This document shows positions 48,491-58,893 of a stretch of 64,000 nucleotides of DNA, piece after piece. The position numbers were made by a program, and so were the translations under genes. The stretch spans positions 124,001-188,000 of the forward strand of contig NZ_MUYJ01000003.1 of the NCBI RefSeq assembly GCF_002155695.1, written 5' to 3'. The stretch is from Erythrobacter tepidarius (lineage in GTDB: Bacteria > Pseudomonadota > Alphaproteobacteria > Sphingomonadales > Sphingomonadaceae). Below the pieces are notes generated by a model. The model saw only the letters and a list, made by a program, of their open reading frames with translations. It was not told the DNA's origin and made no database searches. Each line of letters begins with the position of its first letter. Position 1 is the stretch's first letter.

Positions 48491-49270
48491 ATGGCCAGCG
48501 CGCCGCAACCGCAACTTCCGCTGTTCTACAAGGATCTGATGCCGCTCAACAGCCGCGACCATGGGGACTGGAAGGTGACGACGATGGAGGACGCCTCGTT
48601 CCTTGCCCAGACCCATGCCGTGCCGCTGACCAGCGACGAGTTCATCGATGCGCAGCGCCACTTCCCGATCGTTTTCACTGCCGGTGACAATCCCCTGCCG
48701 ATCGCGCTGTTCGGCCTTAATGAAGGGGTCAACACTTTCATGGGTGACGACAACAAGCTGAACACGCTTGTCTATGTCCCGGCCTATGCGCGCCGCTATC
48801 CCTTCATGCTCGCGAAGCTGCGTCCGGACACGGATGAATTGTCGCTGTGCTTCGATCCGACCTGCGGCGTGATCGGCAAGTTCGACGAAGGCCAGGCGCT
48901 GTTCGATGGTGAAGCCAAGCCGACCGAATACACCCAGGGCGTGCTCGAATTTTGCCGCCGTTTTGAGGAGGCCGGCCAGCGCACCAAGCAGTTCATGGAA
49001 GAGCTCAAGAAGCTCGACATCCTGATGGATGGCGAGATCGCGATCACCCGCAACGATCAGCCGGACAAGCCCTTCATCTATCGCGGCTTCCAGATGGTCA
49101 ACGAGGAAAAGCTGCGCAATCTGCCGATCGAAACGCTCGATACGCTGAACAAGAACGGAATGCTGATCCTGATCCACGCGCATCTGTTCTCGCTCAACCT
49201 GATGCGAACCCTGTTCGAGCGTCAGGTTATGCAAGGCAAGATGCCGGCGGTGCCTGCGGCGACCAACTGA
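48491..49270 (+). CDS. SapC-family protein
   Basis: The 259-residue protein matches SapC: FYKDLMPLNSRDHGDWKV, the FPIVFTAGDNPLPIALFGL block, VPAYARRYPFMLA and the C-terminal LHSLNLM-like HAHLFSLNLMRTL. The name comes from an S-layer locus in Campylobacter, but in Sphingomonadales such genes often sit by TonB receptors and the biochemical role is unclear. No TonB receptor is next to it here. Its ATG follows a short leader after the FAD-oxidase gene, and a hairpin terminator lies about 45 bases past the stop. Confidence 0.88.
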   Translation: MASAPQPQLPLFYKDLMPLNSRDHGDWKVTTMEDASFLAQTHAVPLTSDEFIDAQRHFPIVFTAGDNPLPIALFGLNEGVNTFMGDDNKLNTLVYVPAYARRYPFMLAKLRPDTDELSLCFDPTCGVIGKFDEGQALFDGEAKPTEYTQGVLEFCRRFEEAGQRTKQFMEELKKLDILMDGEIAITRNDQPDKPFIYRGFQMVNEEKLRNLPIETLDTLNKNGMLILIHAHLFSLNLMRTLFERQVMQGKMPAVPAATN

Positions 49271-49313
49271 TCGTTTCGGCCCTTCGGCGGGACGCCTTGT
49301 CCAGCACAAAGCG

Positions 49314-49350
49314 ACGGGCGGTCTCGCTTCATGGGGCCGCCCGTTTCCGG
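49314..49350. terminator. hairpin between the converging SapC and amidohydrolase genes
   Basis: ACGGGCGG at 49314-49321 pairs with CCGCCCGT at 49337-49344 across a 15-base loop. TTTCC follows on plus and CTTTG on minus, so it may end transcription in both directions. Confidence 0.62.
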
Positions 49351-49363
49351 TTGTGCCGGGCGA

Positions 49364-50359
49364 CTACTCGGCGGCTTGCAGGATCGGTTCGCCGCCGCTG
49401 CCCATCAGTGCGGTTTCGGCGCCCATCACCCGCACCAGACCGGCAAGAATCCCTGCCATGGCCGCCATCCCTTCGCCCGGCTCGGCGAGGCACCGGTCGA
49501 GATAGGCCGCGCGACACACCTCGACCTGCATCGCGTGGATACCCTTGTCCGGGGCGCCGTGGCGATCGAGCACGTAGCCGCCCGAATAGGGCCGGTTCTG
49601 CGTGGCGGCGCAGCCTTGCGCAGCAAGGTGCCGCAGCGCGGTGCCGACCAGGCCGTGGTGGCACGATACGCCGAACCGGTCGCCCAGCACGATCCGCGGG
49701 GCATCGTCCTCGCCCTCGGCCGGACGCAAGGGCGGCATCGAATGCAGATCGATCAGCAGCGCCGCGCCCCAGGCCTTGCGCATCCGCGCCAGTTCCTCGC
49801 CGAGAAAGGCATGATAGGCACGGTGGATACCGGCAATCCGCGCCCAGAGTTCGGCGCGCGGCAGACGCCCGCGCCAGATCTCGCCGGTGCCCGGCAAGCG
49901 GCGCGGCACCAGACCCAGCCCGCTGCGCGCACGCCGGTTGCTGCCCTGCCCGCCCGAGAGCCGCATCGGTGCGATGTCTTCCGGCCGCCCACCCTCGACC
50001 ATGTCCCAATCGATGTCGTCTTCGGCGCGGTTGAGATCAAGCAGCGCGCGCGGCGCGTGGGCCACCAGCAGCCCCGCCCCGGTCGCCTGCGCGATCATCC
50101 GGCCGAGCCGGTCCACCAGCCGATCTTCCAGCCGCAATTGCGCCCCTCGCGGGTCGCGCATCCGCTCCAGCACCTCCGGCGGATAGGCACGGCCGGCGTG
50201 CGGCACCGCGATCAGCACCGGCAGGCGCGTCTGCCTGGGGGCAACGAAGGTGAAGGCAGACATGCCCTCCAGCCCCGGCACACGCCCGCCGTTGATACGC
50301 CTCAGACCGCCGTCTGAGGCGCTGGCAGGATTGCGGGAGCCGGAGGAAGCGGGAAACAT
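49364..50359 (-). CDS. N-formylglutamate amidohydrolase-family protein
   Basis: The protein (331 residues from ATG 50359) has the family core: PVLIAVPHAGRAYP, ALLDLNRAEDDIDWDM, LLIDLHSMPP, VLGDRFGVSCHHGLVG and NRPYSGGYVLDRHG. The enzyme removes formate from N-formylglutamate at the end of one histidine degradation route, but many family members stand alone and may act on other N-formyl compounds. No hut genes are near. An internal ATG at 50263 begins closer to the conserved region; AAGG precedes 50359, while GGAGG is too near 50263, so the start is uncertain. Confidence 0.87.
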   Translation of the reverse strand: MFPASSGSRNPASASDGGLRRINGGRVPGLEGMSAFTFVAPRQTRLPVLIAVPHAGRAYPPEVLERMRDPRGAQLRLEDRLVDRLGRMIAQATGAGLLVAHAPRALLDLNRAEDDIDWDMVEGGRPEDIAPMRLSGGQGSNRRARSGLGLVPRRLPGTGEIWRGRLPRAELWARIAGIHRAYHAFLGEELARMRKAWGAALLIDLHSMPPLRPAEGEDDAPRIVLGDRFGVSCHHGLVGTALRHLAAQGCAATQNRPYSGGYVLDRHGAPDKGIHAMQVEVCRAAYLDRCLAEPGEGMAAMAGILAGLVRVMGAETALMGSGGEPILQAAE

Positions 50360-50485
50360 CGGCTGCCTTGCTGCCGCCTTTGCAGCCCTCTGTCAAAGCC
50401 TGATCGTCAGCCGCAGGCGACTTACGCCGGCAAACGGCGCGCCGGAAAAAGATTTCTTAAACCGATAGTGCTAGAACCCTGCCCC

Positions 50486-50863
50486 ATGACTTCGACCAAG
50501 ACCCCGCACATCCTGCTCGCCGAAGACGAAGAGGCGATGCGCACCTATCTCGAACGCGCGCTGACCAATGCGGGTTACCGCGTGAGCGCGGTCGACCGCG
50601 GCACCGACGCAATCCCCCTGCTCGAGACCGGCGATTTCGATCTCCTGCTGTCGGACATCGTCATGCCGGAAATGGACGGTATCGAACTCGCGCAGCGTTG
50701 TGCCGAAATTTCCCCGCGCACCAAGGTGATGTTCATCACCGGCTTTGCCGCGGTCAGCTTGCGCGCCAGCCGCGAACAGCCGGCGGCCAGGGTGCTGTCC
50801 AAGCCCTTCCACCTGCGCGATCTGGTGCTGGAAGTGGAACGGGTGTTCGAGGAGGCGAGCTAG
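50486..50863 (+). CDS. cpdR: cell-cycle response regulator CpdR
   Basis: The 125-residue single-domain receiver starts MTSTKTPHILLAEDEEAM. It has the acidic pocket Glu13/Asp14, the phosphoacceptor Asp57 in LLLSDIVMPEMDGIELA, the Thr/Phe switch VMFITGFAAVSL and Lys106 in LSKPFHL. The AEDEEAMRTYLERALTNAGY and FITGFAAV blocks identify CpdR. When unphosphorylated, CpdR primes the ClpXP protease for CtrA turnover; it is phosphorylated from CckA through ChpT. cckA lies 10 kb away in this window, chpT does not. It precedes tRNA-Val by 80 bp. Confidence 0.92.
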   Translation: MTSTKTPHILLAEDEEAMRTYLERALTNAGYRVSAVDRGTDAIPLLETGDFDLLLSDIVMPEMDGIELAQRCAEISPRTKVMFITGFAAVSLRASREQPAARVLSKPFHLRDLVLEVERVFEEAS

Positions 50864-50943
50864 CCAAGCCGAATCGCTTGCACCTTGGCGAGTGCTGCGA
50901 TAAATGGCCGCTCCGCGTTCGAGAGGACGCGGTGCGATGGTGC

Positions 50944-51018
50944 GGGCGTATAGCTCAGTGGTAGAGCACTATGTTGACATCGTAGGGGTCGCAAGTTCAA
51001 TCCTTGCTACGCCCACCA
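50944..51018 (+). tRNA. tRNA-Val (anticodon GAC)
   Basis: The cloverleaf is complete: acceptor GGGCGTA/TACGCCC, D-arm AGCTCAGTGGTAGAGC, anticodon stem CTATG/CGTAG (last pair G-C) with loop TTGACAT and anticodon GAC, and T-arm with GTTCAATCC. CCA is encoded at 51016-51018. A terminator follows 11 bases later. Confidence 0.96.
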
Positions 51019-51029
51019 TCTCAGAAAAG

Positions 51030-51065
51030 CCTCGCAACTCCAAGGGGTTCGCGAGGTTTTTCTTT
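51030..51065 (+). terminator. rho-independent terminator after tRNA-Val
   Basis: CCTCGC at 51030-51035 pairs with GCGAGG at 51051-51056; inner CTCC/GGGG pairs extend the stem. TTTTTCTTT follows at once. Confidence 0.82.
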
Positions 51066-51159
51066 GTCTGCGACCGGGCGCGCCGGTTGCTCGCCACAAC
51101 ACTGGAAAACTCTGCCGCCCGCCTTTGCGGCGCGTGGCTGCCTGCCTAAGCCTGAAGGC

Positions 51160-52692
51160 GTGAGCGCACAAATCGACATCGGCCGCGATGCCAGCGGGCA
51201 GAGCATCTTCATCGATCTCGAGGAGCTGCTGGCCACGCGCCTGCTGGTGCAGGGCAATTCGGGCTCGGGCAAATCGCACCTGCTGCGTCGCCTGCTGGAG
51301 GAGTGCGCCGGGCTGGTGCAGCAGGTGGTGATCGACCCGGAGGGCGATTTCGTGACCCTTGCCGATCACTTCGGCCATGTCGTTATCGACGCCGCGGCCT
51401 ATTCCCCACGTGAAGTCGAAACCCTCGCCGCGCGTGTGCGCCAGCACCGCGCGTCGGTCGTGCTGTCGCTGGAGGAGCTTGAGGTCGAAGCGCAGCTCCG
51501 CTGCGCCGCGCTGTTCCTCGCCGCGCTGTTCGATGCCCCGCGCGAGCACTGGTATCCTGCACTGGTGGTGGTCGATGAGGCACAGATGTTCGCGCCGGCG
51601 GCCGCGGGCGAGATCAATGACGAGACCCGCCGGCTGACGCTCGCGGCGATGACCAACTTGATGTGCCGCGGGCGCAAACGCGGGCTTGCCGGAATCGTCG
51701 CCACCCAACGCCTCGCCAAGCTGGCCAAGAATGTTGCCGCCGAAGCCTCGAACTTCCTGATGGGGCGCACCTTCCTCGATATCGACATGCAGCGCGCCGC
51801 CGACCTGCTGGGCATGGATCGGCGGCAGGCCGAGCGCATCCGCGATCTCCAGCGCGGTCAGTTTCTGGGACTCGGTCCGGCGATTTCCCGGCGGCCGGTC
51901 GCGGTCAATGTCGGTTCGGTGCAGACCGGCACCAAGGCGGCCGGGCAAGGCCTGATCCCGCTGCCCGACGCGCCGGGCGAGACGATGCAAGCCCTGCTGA
52001 CCGACAGGCTTGCCGATGCCGCCCGCGAGCCCGCGCCGCGCGCCCCTGCTCCGCCTGCGCGCCCGGCCCGCGAGATCGAGCATGCGCTGTCATCAGCCCC
52101 GGCCCTGCCCCCGATGCCGCCCGCCCCACCCGTGCTGCGTGCGGTGGATCAGGATCCGCCCGTACCTGTCCCGCCCGGGCCGGCCAGCACGGCGATGCCG
52201 GCCCTAGCCGAAGACGGGATCGCCGCGGTGGTAGGCGAACTCGCCGCCAGCGAGGGCGCGACCTTCCGTTCCGCAACCGCCCTGTTCCGGGATTTCGCGA
52301 TCCGCTGCCGTCAGCGCGGCATTCCCAGCGCCCATGTCGATCTCGCCGCCTTCCGCCGCCTGTTCGCCTTCGCGCTGGCCGGGGTCGAACGGCTGGAGCC
52401 ACCTATGCGCAGTCTGGTGGTGGAACTGGCGGCGCAGGTCGAAGAGGATGTGCTTGCCCCCTATCTTGCGCTGGTGATCGCGGCAGCAACCGGCGATCCC
52501 ATGCCGCACGAGGAGGATCTCGCGCGGCTCTATGGCAGCGCCAGCCCGAGCCGGGTTCGCCGCCTGTTGGACCACCTCGAACGGGTGGGCCTGATCGTGG
52601 TGCGCGAGGGCTTCGGCGGAGAGCGCAGCATCACCGTGCCGGGCGTCGAAAAATGGCGCGCCGAGCAGAGCCGCATCGTCCTTGCCTCCTGA
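51160..52692 (+). CDS. HerA-like ATPase with proline-rich linker
   Basis: The 510-residue protein begins with a short beta-rich part. Walker A follows (GNSGSGKSH, 32-40) and Walker B VVVDEAQMF, then TNLMCRGRKRGLAGIVATQR, a pattern of DUF87/HerA-FtsK ATPases that use a conserved Arg/Gln after the hexamer interface. Residues about 280-340 are a linker very rich in Pro and Ala. The C-terminal part carries a winged-helix-like segment (SPSRVRRLLDHLERVGLIVVRE). HerA pairs with the NurA nuclease in archaea; no nuclease gene is adjacent, so the role is open. The GTG at 51160 fits the start of similarity; frame further upstream runs through the tRNA terminator. Confidence 0.82.
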   Translation: MSAQIDIGRDASGQSIFIDLEELLATRLLVQGNSGSGKSHLLRRLLEECAGLVQQVVIDPEGDFVTLADHFGHVVIDAAAYSPREVETLAARVRQHRASVVLSLEELEVEAQLRCAALFLAALFDAPREHWYPALVVVDEAQMFAPAAAGEINDETRRLTLAAMTNLMCRGRKRGLAGIVATQRLAKLAKNVAAEASNFLMGRTFLDIDMQRAADLLGMDRRQAERIRDLQRGQFLGLGPAISRRPVAVNVGSVQTGTKAAGQGLIPLPDAPGETMQALLTDRLADAAREPAPRAPAPPARPAREIEHALSSAPALPPMPPAPPVLRAVDQDPPVPVPPGPASTAMPALAEDGIAAVVGELAASEGATFRSATALFRDFAIRCRQRGIPSAHVDLAAFRRLFAFALAGVERLEPPMRSLVVELAAQVEEDVLAPYLALVIAAATGDPMPHEEDLARLYGSASPSRVRRLLDHLERVGLIVVREGFGGERSITVPGVEKWRAEQSRIVLAS

Positions 52693-52876
52693 CTCGGCGC
52701 CGTTCGACCGCTTCGACCGGCTGTTGCAGTGTTTGCAAATCAATTGCGGTTCCTCCGGCAGGCCGCCCGCTTGCAACCACGCCCTCCTCTGCTAAAGCCC
52801 GCGCGGGATCTTTCACGACATCCTGTTCACTCACAGGCCGCCCGCGGACGGGCGATGAGAATGGGGCATTACAAGA

Positions 52877-54100
52877 ATGCAGAAAATCAAGGTGGTAAAC
52901 CCGGTCGTCGAGCTTGACGGCGACGAGATGACCCGGATCATCTGGCAGTGGATCCGCGAGCGTCTGATCCTGCCCTACCTCGACATCGACCTCAAATATT
53001 ACGACCTCTCGATCGAGAACCGCGATGCGACCGACGATCAGGTGACGGTCGATTCCGCCAATGCGATCAAGCAGTACGGTGTCGGGGTGAAGTGCGCCAC
53101 CATCACCCCCGACGAGCAGCGCGTCGAGGAATTCGGCCTGAAGAAGATGTGGAAGAGCCCCAACGGCACGATCCGCAACATTCTGGGCGGCGTGGTGTTC
53201 CGCGAGCCGATCGTGATCGACAATGTCCCGCGCCTGGTGCCAGGCTGGACCGATCCGATCGTGGTGGGCCGCCATGCCTTCGGCGACCAGTACCGCGCCA
53301 CCGACACCCGCATCCCTGGCCCGGGCAAGCTGCGGCTGGTGTTCGACGGCGAGGACGGCACCAAGATCGATCTCGACGTCTTCGACTTCCCCAGCGCCGG
53401 TGTGGCGATGGCGATGTACAACCTCGACGATTCGATCCGCGACTTCGCCCGCGCCAGCTTCAACTACGGTCTCGCGCTGGGCTGGCCGGTCTATCTCTCC
53501 ACCAAGAACACCATCATGAAGGCCTATGACGGGCGCTTCAAAGACCTGTACCAGGAAGTGTTCGACACCGAAGGCTTTGCCGAAAAGTTCAAGGAAAAGG
53601 GCATGGTCTACGAACATCGCCTGATCGACGACATGGTCGCCAGCGCCCTCAAGTGGAGCGGCAAATTCGTCTGGGCCTGCAAGAACTACGACGGCGACGT
53701 GCAGTCGGACACCGTGGCGCAGGGCTTCGGCTCGCTCGGCCTGATGACCTCGGTGCTGATGACCCCGGACGGCAAGACCGTCGAGGCCGAGGCGGCGCAC
53801 GGCACTGTCACCCGCCATTACCGCCAGCACCAGCAGGGCAAGGCGACCTCGACCAATCCGATTGCCTCGATCTTCGCCTGGACCCGCGGGCTGATGTACC
53901 GCGGCAAGTTCGACGGCACCCCCGATGTGGTGCGTTTCGCCGAGACGCTAGAGAAGGTCTGCATCACCACGGTCGAGAGCGGCAACATGACCAAGGATCT
54001 CGCGCTGTTGATCGGCCCCAACCAGGCATGGCAGACCACCGAGCAGTTTTTCGAGACGATCGTCCACAACCTCGAACAGCAAATGGCTGGCTGGGCCTGA
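52877..54100 (+). CDS. icd: NADP-dependent isocitrate dehydrogenase
   Basis: Icd oxidises isocitrate to 2-oxoglutarate with NADP+ in the TCA cycle. The 407-residue protein is the eukaryote-like dimeric type, common in Alphaproteobacteria. The substrate residues Ser94, Asn96 and Arg100 lie in SPNGTIRN, Arg109 in FREP and Arg132 in [20 protein letters not shown] and [13 protein letters not shown] carry metal and NADP contacts. Its N-terminus ([20 protein letters not shown]) is typical. A hairpin terminator lies 21 bases past the stop. Confidence 0.96.
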   Translation: MQKIKVVNPVVELDGDEMTRIIWQWIRERLILPYLDIDLKYYDLSIENRDATDDQVTVDSANAIKQYGVGVKCATITPDEQRVEEFGLKKMWKSPNGTIRNILGGVVFREPIVIDNVPRLVPGWTDPIVVGRHAFGDQYRATDTRIPGPGKLRLVFDGEDGTKIDLDVFDFPSAGVAMAMYNLDDSIRDFARASFNYGLALGWPVYLSTKNTIMKAYDGRFKDLYQEVFDTEGFAEKFKEKGMVYEHRLIDDMVASALKWSGKFVWACKNYDGDVQSDTVAQGFGSLGLMTSVLMTPDGKTVEAEAAHGTVTRHYRQHQQGKATSTNPIASIFAWTRGLMYRGKFDGTPDVVRFAETLEKVCITTVESGNMTKDLALLIGPNQAWQTTEQFFETIVHNLEQQMAGWA

Positions 54101-54121
54101 TACCCCTGCCGCCAAAGGAAA

Positions 54122-54152
54122 GCCGGGCGGATGCAAGCCCGCCCGGCAGTTT
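54122..54152 (+). terminator. rho-independent terminator after icd
   Basis: GCCGGGCGG at 54122-54130 pairs with CCGCCCGGC at 54139-54147 across an eight-base loop, followed by AGTTTAA. The T-run is short. Confidence 0.65.
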
Positions 54153-54202
54153 AATGGCTCGGCGCTGGTGACAGCCCTGCCGCGCTCCGTTAAGCCTTGG
54201 GC

Positions 54203-55978
54203 ATGGCTGGCGAACTGACCCTTTCTCCCGTCCTTTCGGACGCGCTCGTGATTCTCGGGGCGGCTGGCATTGTCATCCCGGTCTTCGCCCGCTTCCGCAT
54301 CACCCCGATCATCGGTTTCATCCTCATCGGGGTGCTGGTCGGCCCCTATGGGCTAGGCTCGCTGGTCGAACGGATGGCGTGGCTCGAATACATCACAATT
54401 ACCAGGCCGGATAGGCTGACGCCCTTTGCCGATTTCGGCATCGTCCTGCTTTTGTTCGCGATCGGACTGGAACTGTCGTTCAACCGCCTGTGGCAGCTGC
54501 GCAAGCTGGTGTTCGGTCTCGGCGCGCTGGAGCTGATCATCATAGGTTTCTCGCTTGCCGCCTTTCTCGGCCTGAGCGGCATGCTCGGCTGGAAAGCGGC
54601 ACTGGCGCTGGGCTTTGCGCTCGCCTTTTCCTCGACCGCGATCGTGCTGCCGATCTCAGGCACCCGCACGCCGGTGGGGCGCGCGGCACTGTCGATGCTG
54701 CTGTTCGAGGACATCATGATCGTCCCGATCATCTTCATCCTTGGCGCGCTGGCCCCCAATGCCAGGAGCGAAGGCTGGGAAGGCCTGATCGACACGCTTT
54801 GGCAAGGCGGGCTGGTGATCGCGCTGCTGCTGGTCGCAGGGCGCTTTGTCCTGCCCCATTTGTTTGCGCAGGCCGCGCGCACCAAGAACCCGGAGCTGTT
54901 TCTCGCGGCCTCGCTGCTGGTGGTGATCGGCGCGAGCCTATCCACCGCGCTTGTCGGGCTCTCGCCGATCGTTGGCGCACTGATCGCGGGCCTGCTGATC
55001 GCCGAGACCGAATATCACACCGAAGTCGAACTGATCATGGAGCCATTCAAAGGCCTTGCGCTCGGGGTGTTCCTGATCACCGTCGGCATGAGCATCAATC
55101 TGGTCGAGATCGGAGCGCAGATCGGCGCGCTGACCCTGGCGGTGGTGGGGGTCCTGACCTTCAAGGCGCTGGTCACCGGCATCCTGCTGCGGCTGATGGG
55201 CGCGCGGCGCAGCACCGCGGCCGAAACCGGAATGATGATGGCATCTCCGAGCGAGACCAGCCTGATCGTGCTTTCGGCGGCCACGGCGGCGCTGGTGATC
55301 GACGGTGAGACGGCACAATTCTGGCAGACCGTCACTGCCATCGGCCTTACCATCACCCCGCTGCTGGCCAAGCTGGGCCAGGTGATCGCCCGCAGGGTCG
55401 AGCCGGTCGCGGCGACACCTGCCGACGAGGACAACACCGAGGGGCGCACCATCATCGTCGGCGGCGGACGGGTCGGGCGGCTGGTCGCGGACATGATGCA
55501 GACCCACGGCCAGCCCTATGTGATGATCGATTCGAACCCCGATCTGATCGACCGGGCCAAGCGCGATGGCTATCGTGCGGTCTTTGGCGACGCCGGGCGG
55601 CGCGGCACGCTGACCCGCATGGGCGCTGCGAACGCGCCAGCGGTGGTGCTGACGATGGATGAACCGGTGCTGGCCCAGCGGCTGGTGGCCAAGCTGCGCC
55701 AGGCCTATCCCGACCTGCTGATCGTCGCTCGTGCGCGCGATACGGATCATGCCGCTGCGCTCTACCGCGCCGGCGCCAGCCATGCCGTGCCGGAAACGCT
55801 CGAAAGCTCGCTTCAGCTGTCAGAGGCGGTGCTGGTCGACATCGGCATCCCGATGGGCCCGGTGATCGCCTCGATCCACGCCAAGCGCGATGAATTTCGC
55901 GAACAGCTCGAACGCGAGGGGGGACTGAGCGAGAGGCCCAAGCTCAAAAGCGCGGGCCTGCACGAGCGGACGAGCTAG
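54203..55978 (+). CDS. Kef-type monovalent cation:proton antiporter (CPA2) with RCK domain
   Basis: The 591-residue protein has 12-13 hydrophobic segments forming an Na+/H+-exchanger fold ([35 protein letters not shown], and the [20 protein letters not shown] helix). A cytosolic RCK/TrkA-N domain follows, starting [16 protein letters not shown], with the adenine-loop residues [10 protein letters not shown]. KefB/KefC antiporters export K+ and acidify the cytoplasm when glutathione adducts of electrophiles bind; whether that gating applies here is inference. ATG 54203 lies two codons inside a possible TTG start. The TAG stop overlaps that of alaS. Confidence 0.9.
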   Translation: MAGELTLSPVLSDALVILGAAGIVIPVFARFRITPIIGFILIGVLVGPYGLGSLVERMAWLEYITITRPDRLTPFADFGIVLLLFAIGLELSFNRLWQLRKLVFGLGALELIIIGFSLAAFLGLSGMLGWKAALALGFALAFSSTAIVLPISGTRTPVGRAALSMLLFEDIMIVPIIFILGALAPNARSEGWEGLIDTLWQGGLVIALLLVAGRFVLPHLFAQAARTKNPELFLAASLLVVIGASLSTALVGLSPIVGALIAGLLIAETEYHTEVELIMEPFKGLALGVFLITVGMSINLVEIGAQIGALTLAVVGVLTFKALVTGILLRLMGARRSTAAETGMMMASPSETSLIVLSAATAALVIDGETAQFWQTVTAIGLTITPLLAKLGQVIARRVEPVAATPADEDNTEGRTIIVGGGRVGRLVADMMQTHGQPYVMIDSNPDLIDRAKRDGYRAVFGDAGRRGTLTRMGAANAPAVVLTMDEPVLAQRLVAKLRQAYPDLLIVARARDTDHAAALYRAGASHAVPETLESSLQLSEAVLVDIGIPMGPVIASIHAKRDEFREQLEREGGLSERPKLKSAGLHERTS

Positions 55979-58632
55979 GCGGCCATCGCCGCCTTGACCG
56001 CCGCCAGCGCCTCGTCTGCCTTGTCGCCATTGGGCCCACCGCCCTGCGCCATGTCGGGCCGACCGCCGCCGCCCTTGCCGCCCAGTGCCTCAACCCCGGC
56101 GCGCACCAGATCGACCGCACTGAAACGCCCGGTCAGATCGTCGGTCACCGCCGCGGCGATGCTCGCCTTGCCATCATTGACCGCGATCACTGCCGCGACC
56201 CCGCTGCCCAAGCGCCGCTTGGCCGCATCGAGCAGAGGGCGAAGTTCCTTGGGATCGAGTCCTTCGAGCACCTGCCCGCTGAAGGTCACACCCGCGATTG
56301 TCTCGTCAGCGCTCGCAGCGCCTCCGCCCCGATTCCCGCCGCTCAGCGCCAGCGCCTTCTTGGCCTCGGCCAGCTCCTTTTCCAGCCGCTTGCGCTCGTC
56401 CATCAGCGCGGCGAGGCGGCTCGGGACTTCCTCAGGGGTCGAACGGATCACCCCAGCCGCCGCCTTCAAGGCCTCCTCACGAGCGACCAGCCACTGCCGC
56501 GCGACCTCGCCGGTCAGAGCCTCGATCCGGCGCACGCCCGAGGCAACGGCACTTTCCGACACGATGCGGAAGATGCCGATATCGCCGGTGGCGCGGACAT
56601 GCGTGCCGCCGCACAGCTCGACCGAGTAGCTGCGGCCATCCTTGCCGACGCGGCCCATCGCCAGCACGCGCACTTCATCGCCATACTTCTCGCCGAACAG
56701 GGCCAGCGCACCCGCCGCGACGGCATCTTCGGGAGTCATCAGGCGGGTCGACACGGTCACGTTTGCTCGGATTTCCGCGTTCACTTCGGCCTCAATCGCG
56801 GCAATGTCCTCAGGCGTGAGCGCAACCGGGTGCGAGAAATCAAAGCGCAGGCGGTCTTCCGCGACCATGCTGCCCTTCTGGGTCACGTGTCCGCCGAGGC
56901 GGTTACGCAGCGCCGCGTGAACGAGGTGGGTGGCCGAGTGGTTGGCGCGGATGCGATCGCGCCGGGCGACGTCGACGTCAAGCTGGACGCTGTCCCCCAC
57001 CGCCACCGATCCGGCGTCGATGCGCACATGATGCGCGTGGAGCCGGCCGAGCGGCTTGGCAGTATCGGTGACAGTGGCCTTGAGACCTGCGAGGCTTGCC
57101 ATGGTGCCGGCATCGCCGGTCTGGCCGCCGCTTTCCCCGTAAAACGGGGTCTGGTTGGTGAGAATGATGACCTCATCACCTGCCGATGCGCTGGCGACTT
57201 CAACTCCGCCCTTGACGATCGCGACCACCCGGCCCTCGCCGCTGGTGGCGGTGTACCCGGTGAACTCGGTCGCGCCCTCGCGCTCGGCGATGTCGAACCA
57301 CACCTCTCCCGAAGCGGCCTCGCCCGATCCTTTCCAGGCGGCGCGGGCGGCGGCCTTCTGGCGCGCCATTGCGGCGTCGAATCCGGCCTTGTCCACACCG
57401 ATCCCGCGATTGCGCAACGCGTCCTCGGTGAGATCGTAGGGAAAGCCGTAAGTGTCATAGAGGCGGAACGCCACTTCGCCATCCAGCTCGCCGCCCTCGC
57501 CCAGACCACTGGTCGCCTCGTCAAGCAGCCTCAGACCCTTGTCGAGCGTGCGGCGGAACTGGGTTTCCTCGCGTTCGAGCACTTCCTCGATCAGCGCCTG
57601 GCCGCGTGCGAGTTCGGGATAGGCCGAACCCATCTCGGCAATCAGCGCGGGAACGAGGCGATGCATGAGCGGCTCCGAGGCGCCAAGCAGGTGCGCATGG
57701 CGCATGGCGCGGCGCATGATCCGGCGCAGCACATAGCCGCGCCCCTCGTTCGAAGGCAGCACGCCGTCAGCCATCAGAAAGCTGGTGGATCGCAGGTGAT
57801 CGGCAATCACGCGGTGCGAGGCGGCGGAATCGCCCTTTGCGGCCACGCCGGTGAGCTGTTCGCTCGCGGCGATCAGCGCCTTGAAGGTGTCGGAGTCATA
57901 ATTGTCGTGCACGCCCTGCAGCACAGCGGCGATACGCTCGATGCCCATGCCGGTGTCGATCGAGGGCTTGGGCAGATCGATCCGCTTGCCGCCCGGCTGC
58001 TGCTCGTATTGCATGAACACGAGGTTCCAGATCTCGACGAAGCGGTCTCCGTCCTCGTCCGGGCTGCCCGGAGGGCCGCCGAAGATATGATCGCCGTGAT
58101 CGTAGAAGATCTCCGAGCATGGACCGCACGGCCCGGTGTCACCCATCGACCAGAAATTGTCCGAGCTGGCGATGCGGATGATCCGCTCATCGGGCAGACC
58201 GGCGATGCGCTTCCACAGGCCGGCGGCTTCATCGTCGGTGTGAAAGACGGTGACGGTGAGCCTGTCCTTGGGCAGGCCCCATTCGCGCGTCAGCAGCGTC
58301 CAGGCATGCTCAATCGCCTGCTCCTTGAAGTAATCCCCGAAAGAGAAGTTGCCGAGCATCTCGAAGAAGGTGTGATGCCGCGCCGTGTAGCCGACATTGT
58401 CGAGATCATTATGCTTGCCCCCGGCGCGCACGCATTTCTGCGCGGAAGCCGCGCGCGGGCTCGCCGCGGTCTCAAGGCCGGTGAACACGTTCTTGAAGGG
58501 CACCATTCCGGCGTTGACGAACATCAACGTCGGATCATTGTACGGCACGAGCGGTGCGCTCGGGGTGACGGTGTGACCGGCCTTGCCGAAATAATCGAGG
58601 AAGGAACGGCGGATTTCGTTGGTCGAGCTCAT
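55975..58632 (-). CDS. alaS: alanine--tRNA ligase
   Basis: AlaS charges tRNA-Ala. The 885-residue protein has the class II N-terminal catalytic core ([49 protein letters not shown]). Next comes the editing domain with zinc/His motif [12 protein letters not shown] and [11 protein letters not shown]. The C-Ala domain ends in the [12 protein letters not shown] motif. I use ATG 58632, where family sequence starts; the open frame upstream has no similarity. Its TAG stop shares CTAG with the antiporter stop, so both genes overlap by four bases tail to tail. A terminator and about 150 bp separate it from recA. Confidence 0.97.
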   Translation of the reverse strand: MSSTNEIRRSFLDYFGKAGHTVTPSAPLVPYNDPTLMFVNAGMVPFKNVFTGLETAASPRAASAQKCVRAGGKHNDLDNVGYTARHHTFFEMLGNFSFGDYFKEQAIEHAWTLLTREWGLPKDRLTVTVFHTDDEAAGLWKRIAGLPDERIIRIASSDNFWSMGDTGPCGPCSEIFYDHGDHIFGGPPGSPDEDGDRFVEIWNLVFMQYEQQPGGKRIDLPKPSIDTGMGIERIAAVLQGVHDNYDSDTFKALIAASEQLTGVAAKGDSAASHRVIADHLRSTSFLMADGVLPSNEGRGYVLRRIMRRAMRHAHLLGASEPLMHRLVPALIAEMGSAYPELARGQALIEEVLEREETQFRRTLDKGLRLLDEATSGLGEGGELDGEVAFRLYDTYGFPYDLTEDALRNRGIGVDKAGFDAAMARQKAAARAAWKGSGEAASGEVWFDIAEREGATEFTGYTATSGEGRVVAIVKGGVEVASASAGDEVIILTNQTPFYGESGGQTGDAGTMASLAGLKATVTDTAKPLGRLHAHHVRIDAGSVAVGDSVQLDVDVARRDRIRANHSATHLVHAALRNRLGGHVTQKGSMVAEDRLRFDFSHPVALTPEDIAAIEAEVNAEIRANVTVSTRLMTPEDAVAAGALALFGEKYGDEVRVLAMGRVGKDGRSYSVELCGGTHVRATGDIGIFRIVSESAVASGVRRIEALTGEVARQWLVAREEALKAAAGVIRSTPEEVPSRLAALMDERKRLEKELAEAKKALALSGGNRGGGAASADETIAGVTFSGQVLEGLDPKELRPLLDAAKRRLGSGVAAVIAVNDGKASIAAAVTDDLTGRFSAVDLVRAGVEALGGKGGGGRPDMAQGGGPNGDKADEALAAVKAAMAA

Positions 58633-58780
58633 GGGCGTGCAGTTAGGCAATGCGGAAGGCGATGGCAATGGAGCGCGCACAGGCCACGCTTCACCGCAGG
58701 CTTCGGGTGTGGCGCGTGCTCCACAAGCGCAGGTGCATCCGGCTCGCAATCGGCGCCAAACGATCTGCCAGGCTTGATCG

Positions 58781-58821
58781 AAAAGCCGGCGCGAGGCTCT
58801 GACAAGAGGCCTTGCGCCGGC
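58781..58821 (-). terminator. rho-independent terminator of recA
   Basis: On the minus strand a long stem AGCCGGCGC / GCGCCGGCT, with further inner pairs (AGGC/GCCT, TCT/AGA), is followed by TTTTCG. It lies about 70 bases after the recA stop and before the alaS start region. Confidence 0.78.
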
Positions 58822-58893
58822 TTTCCGGTTCTCCGGGCGCCCTTGGGACGGGCGGGGAGCAGGACGATCCCCGGCAATGCGCCCGTTTGGGGA

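Noticed and set aside
51004..51159. Extension of the HerA-like ATPase upstream into tRNA-Val and its terminator
   Set aside because: The frame would start inside the tRNA and cross a strong hairpin with a T-run; similarity begins at GTG 51160.
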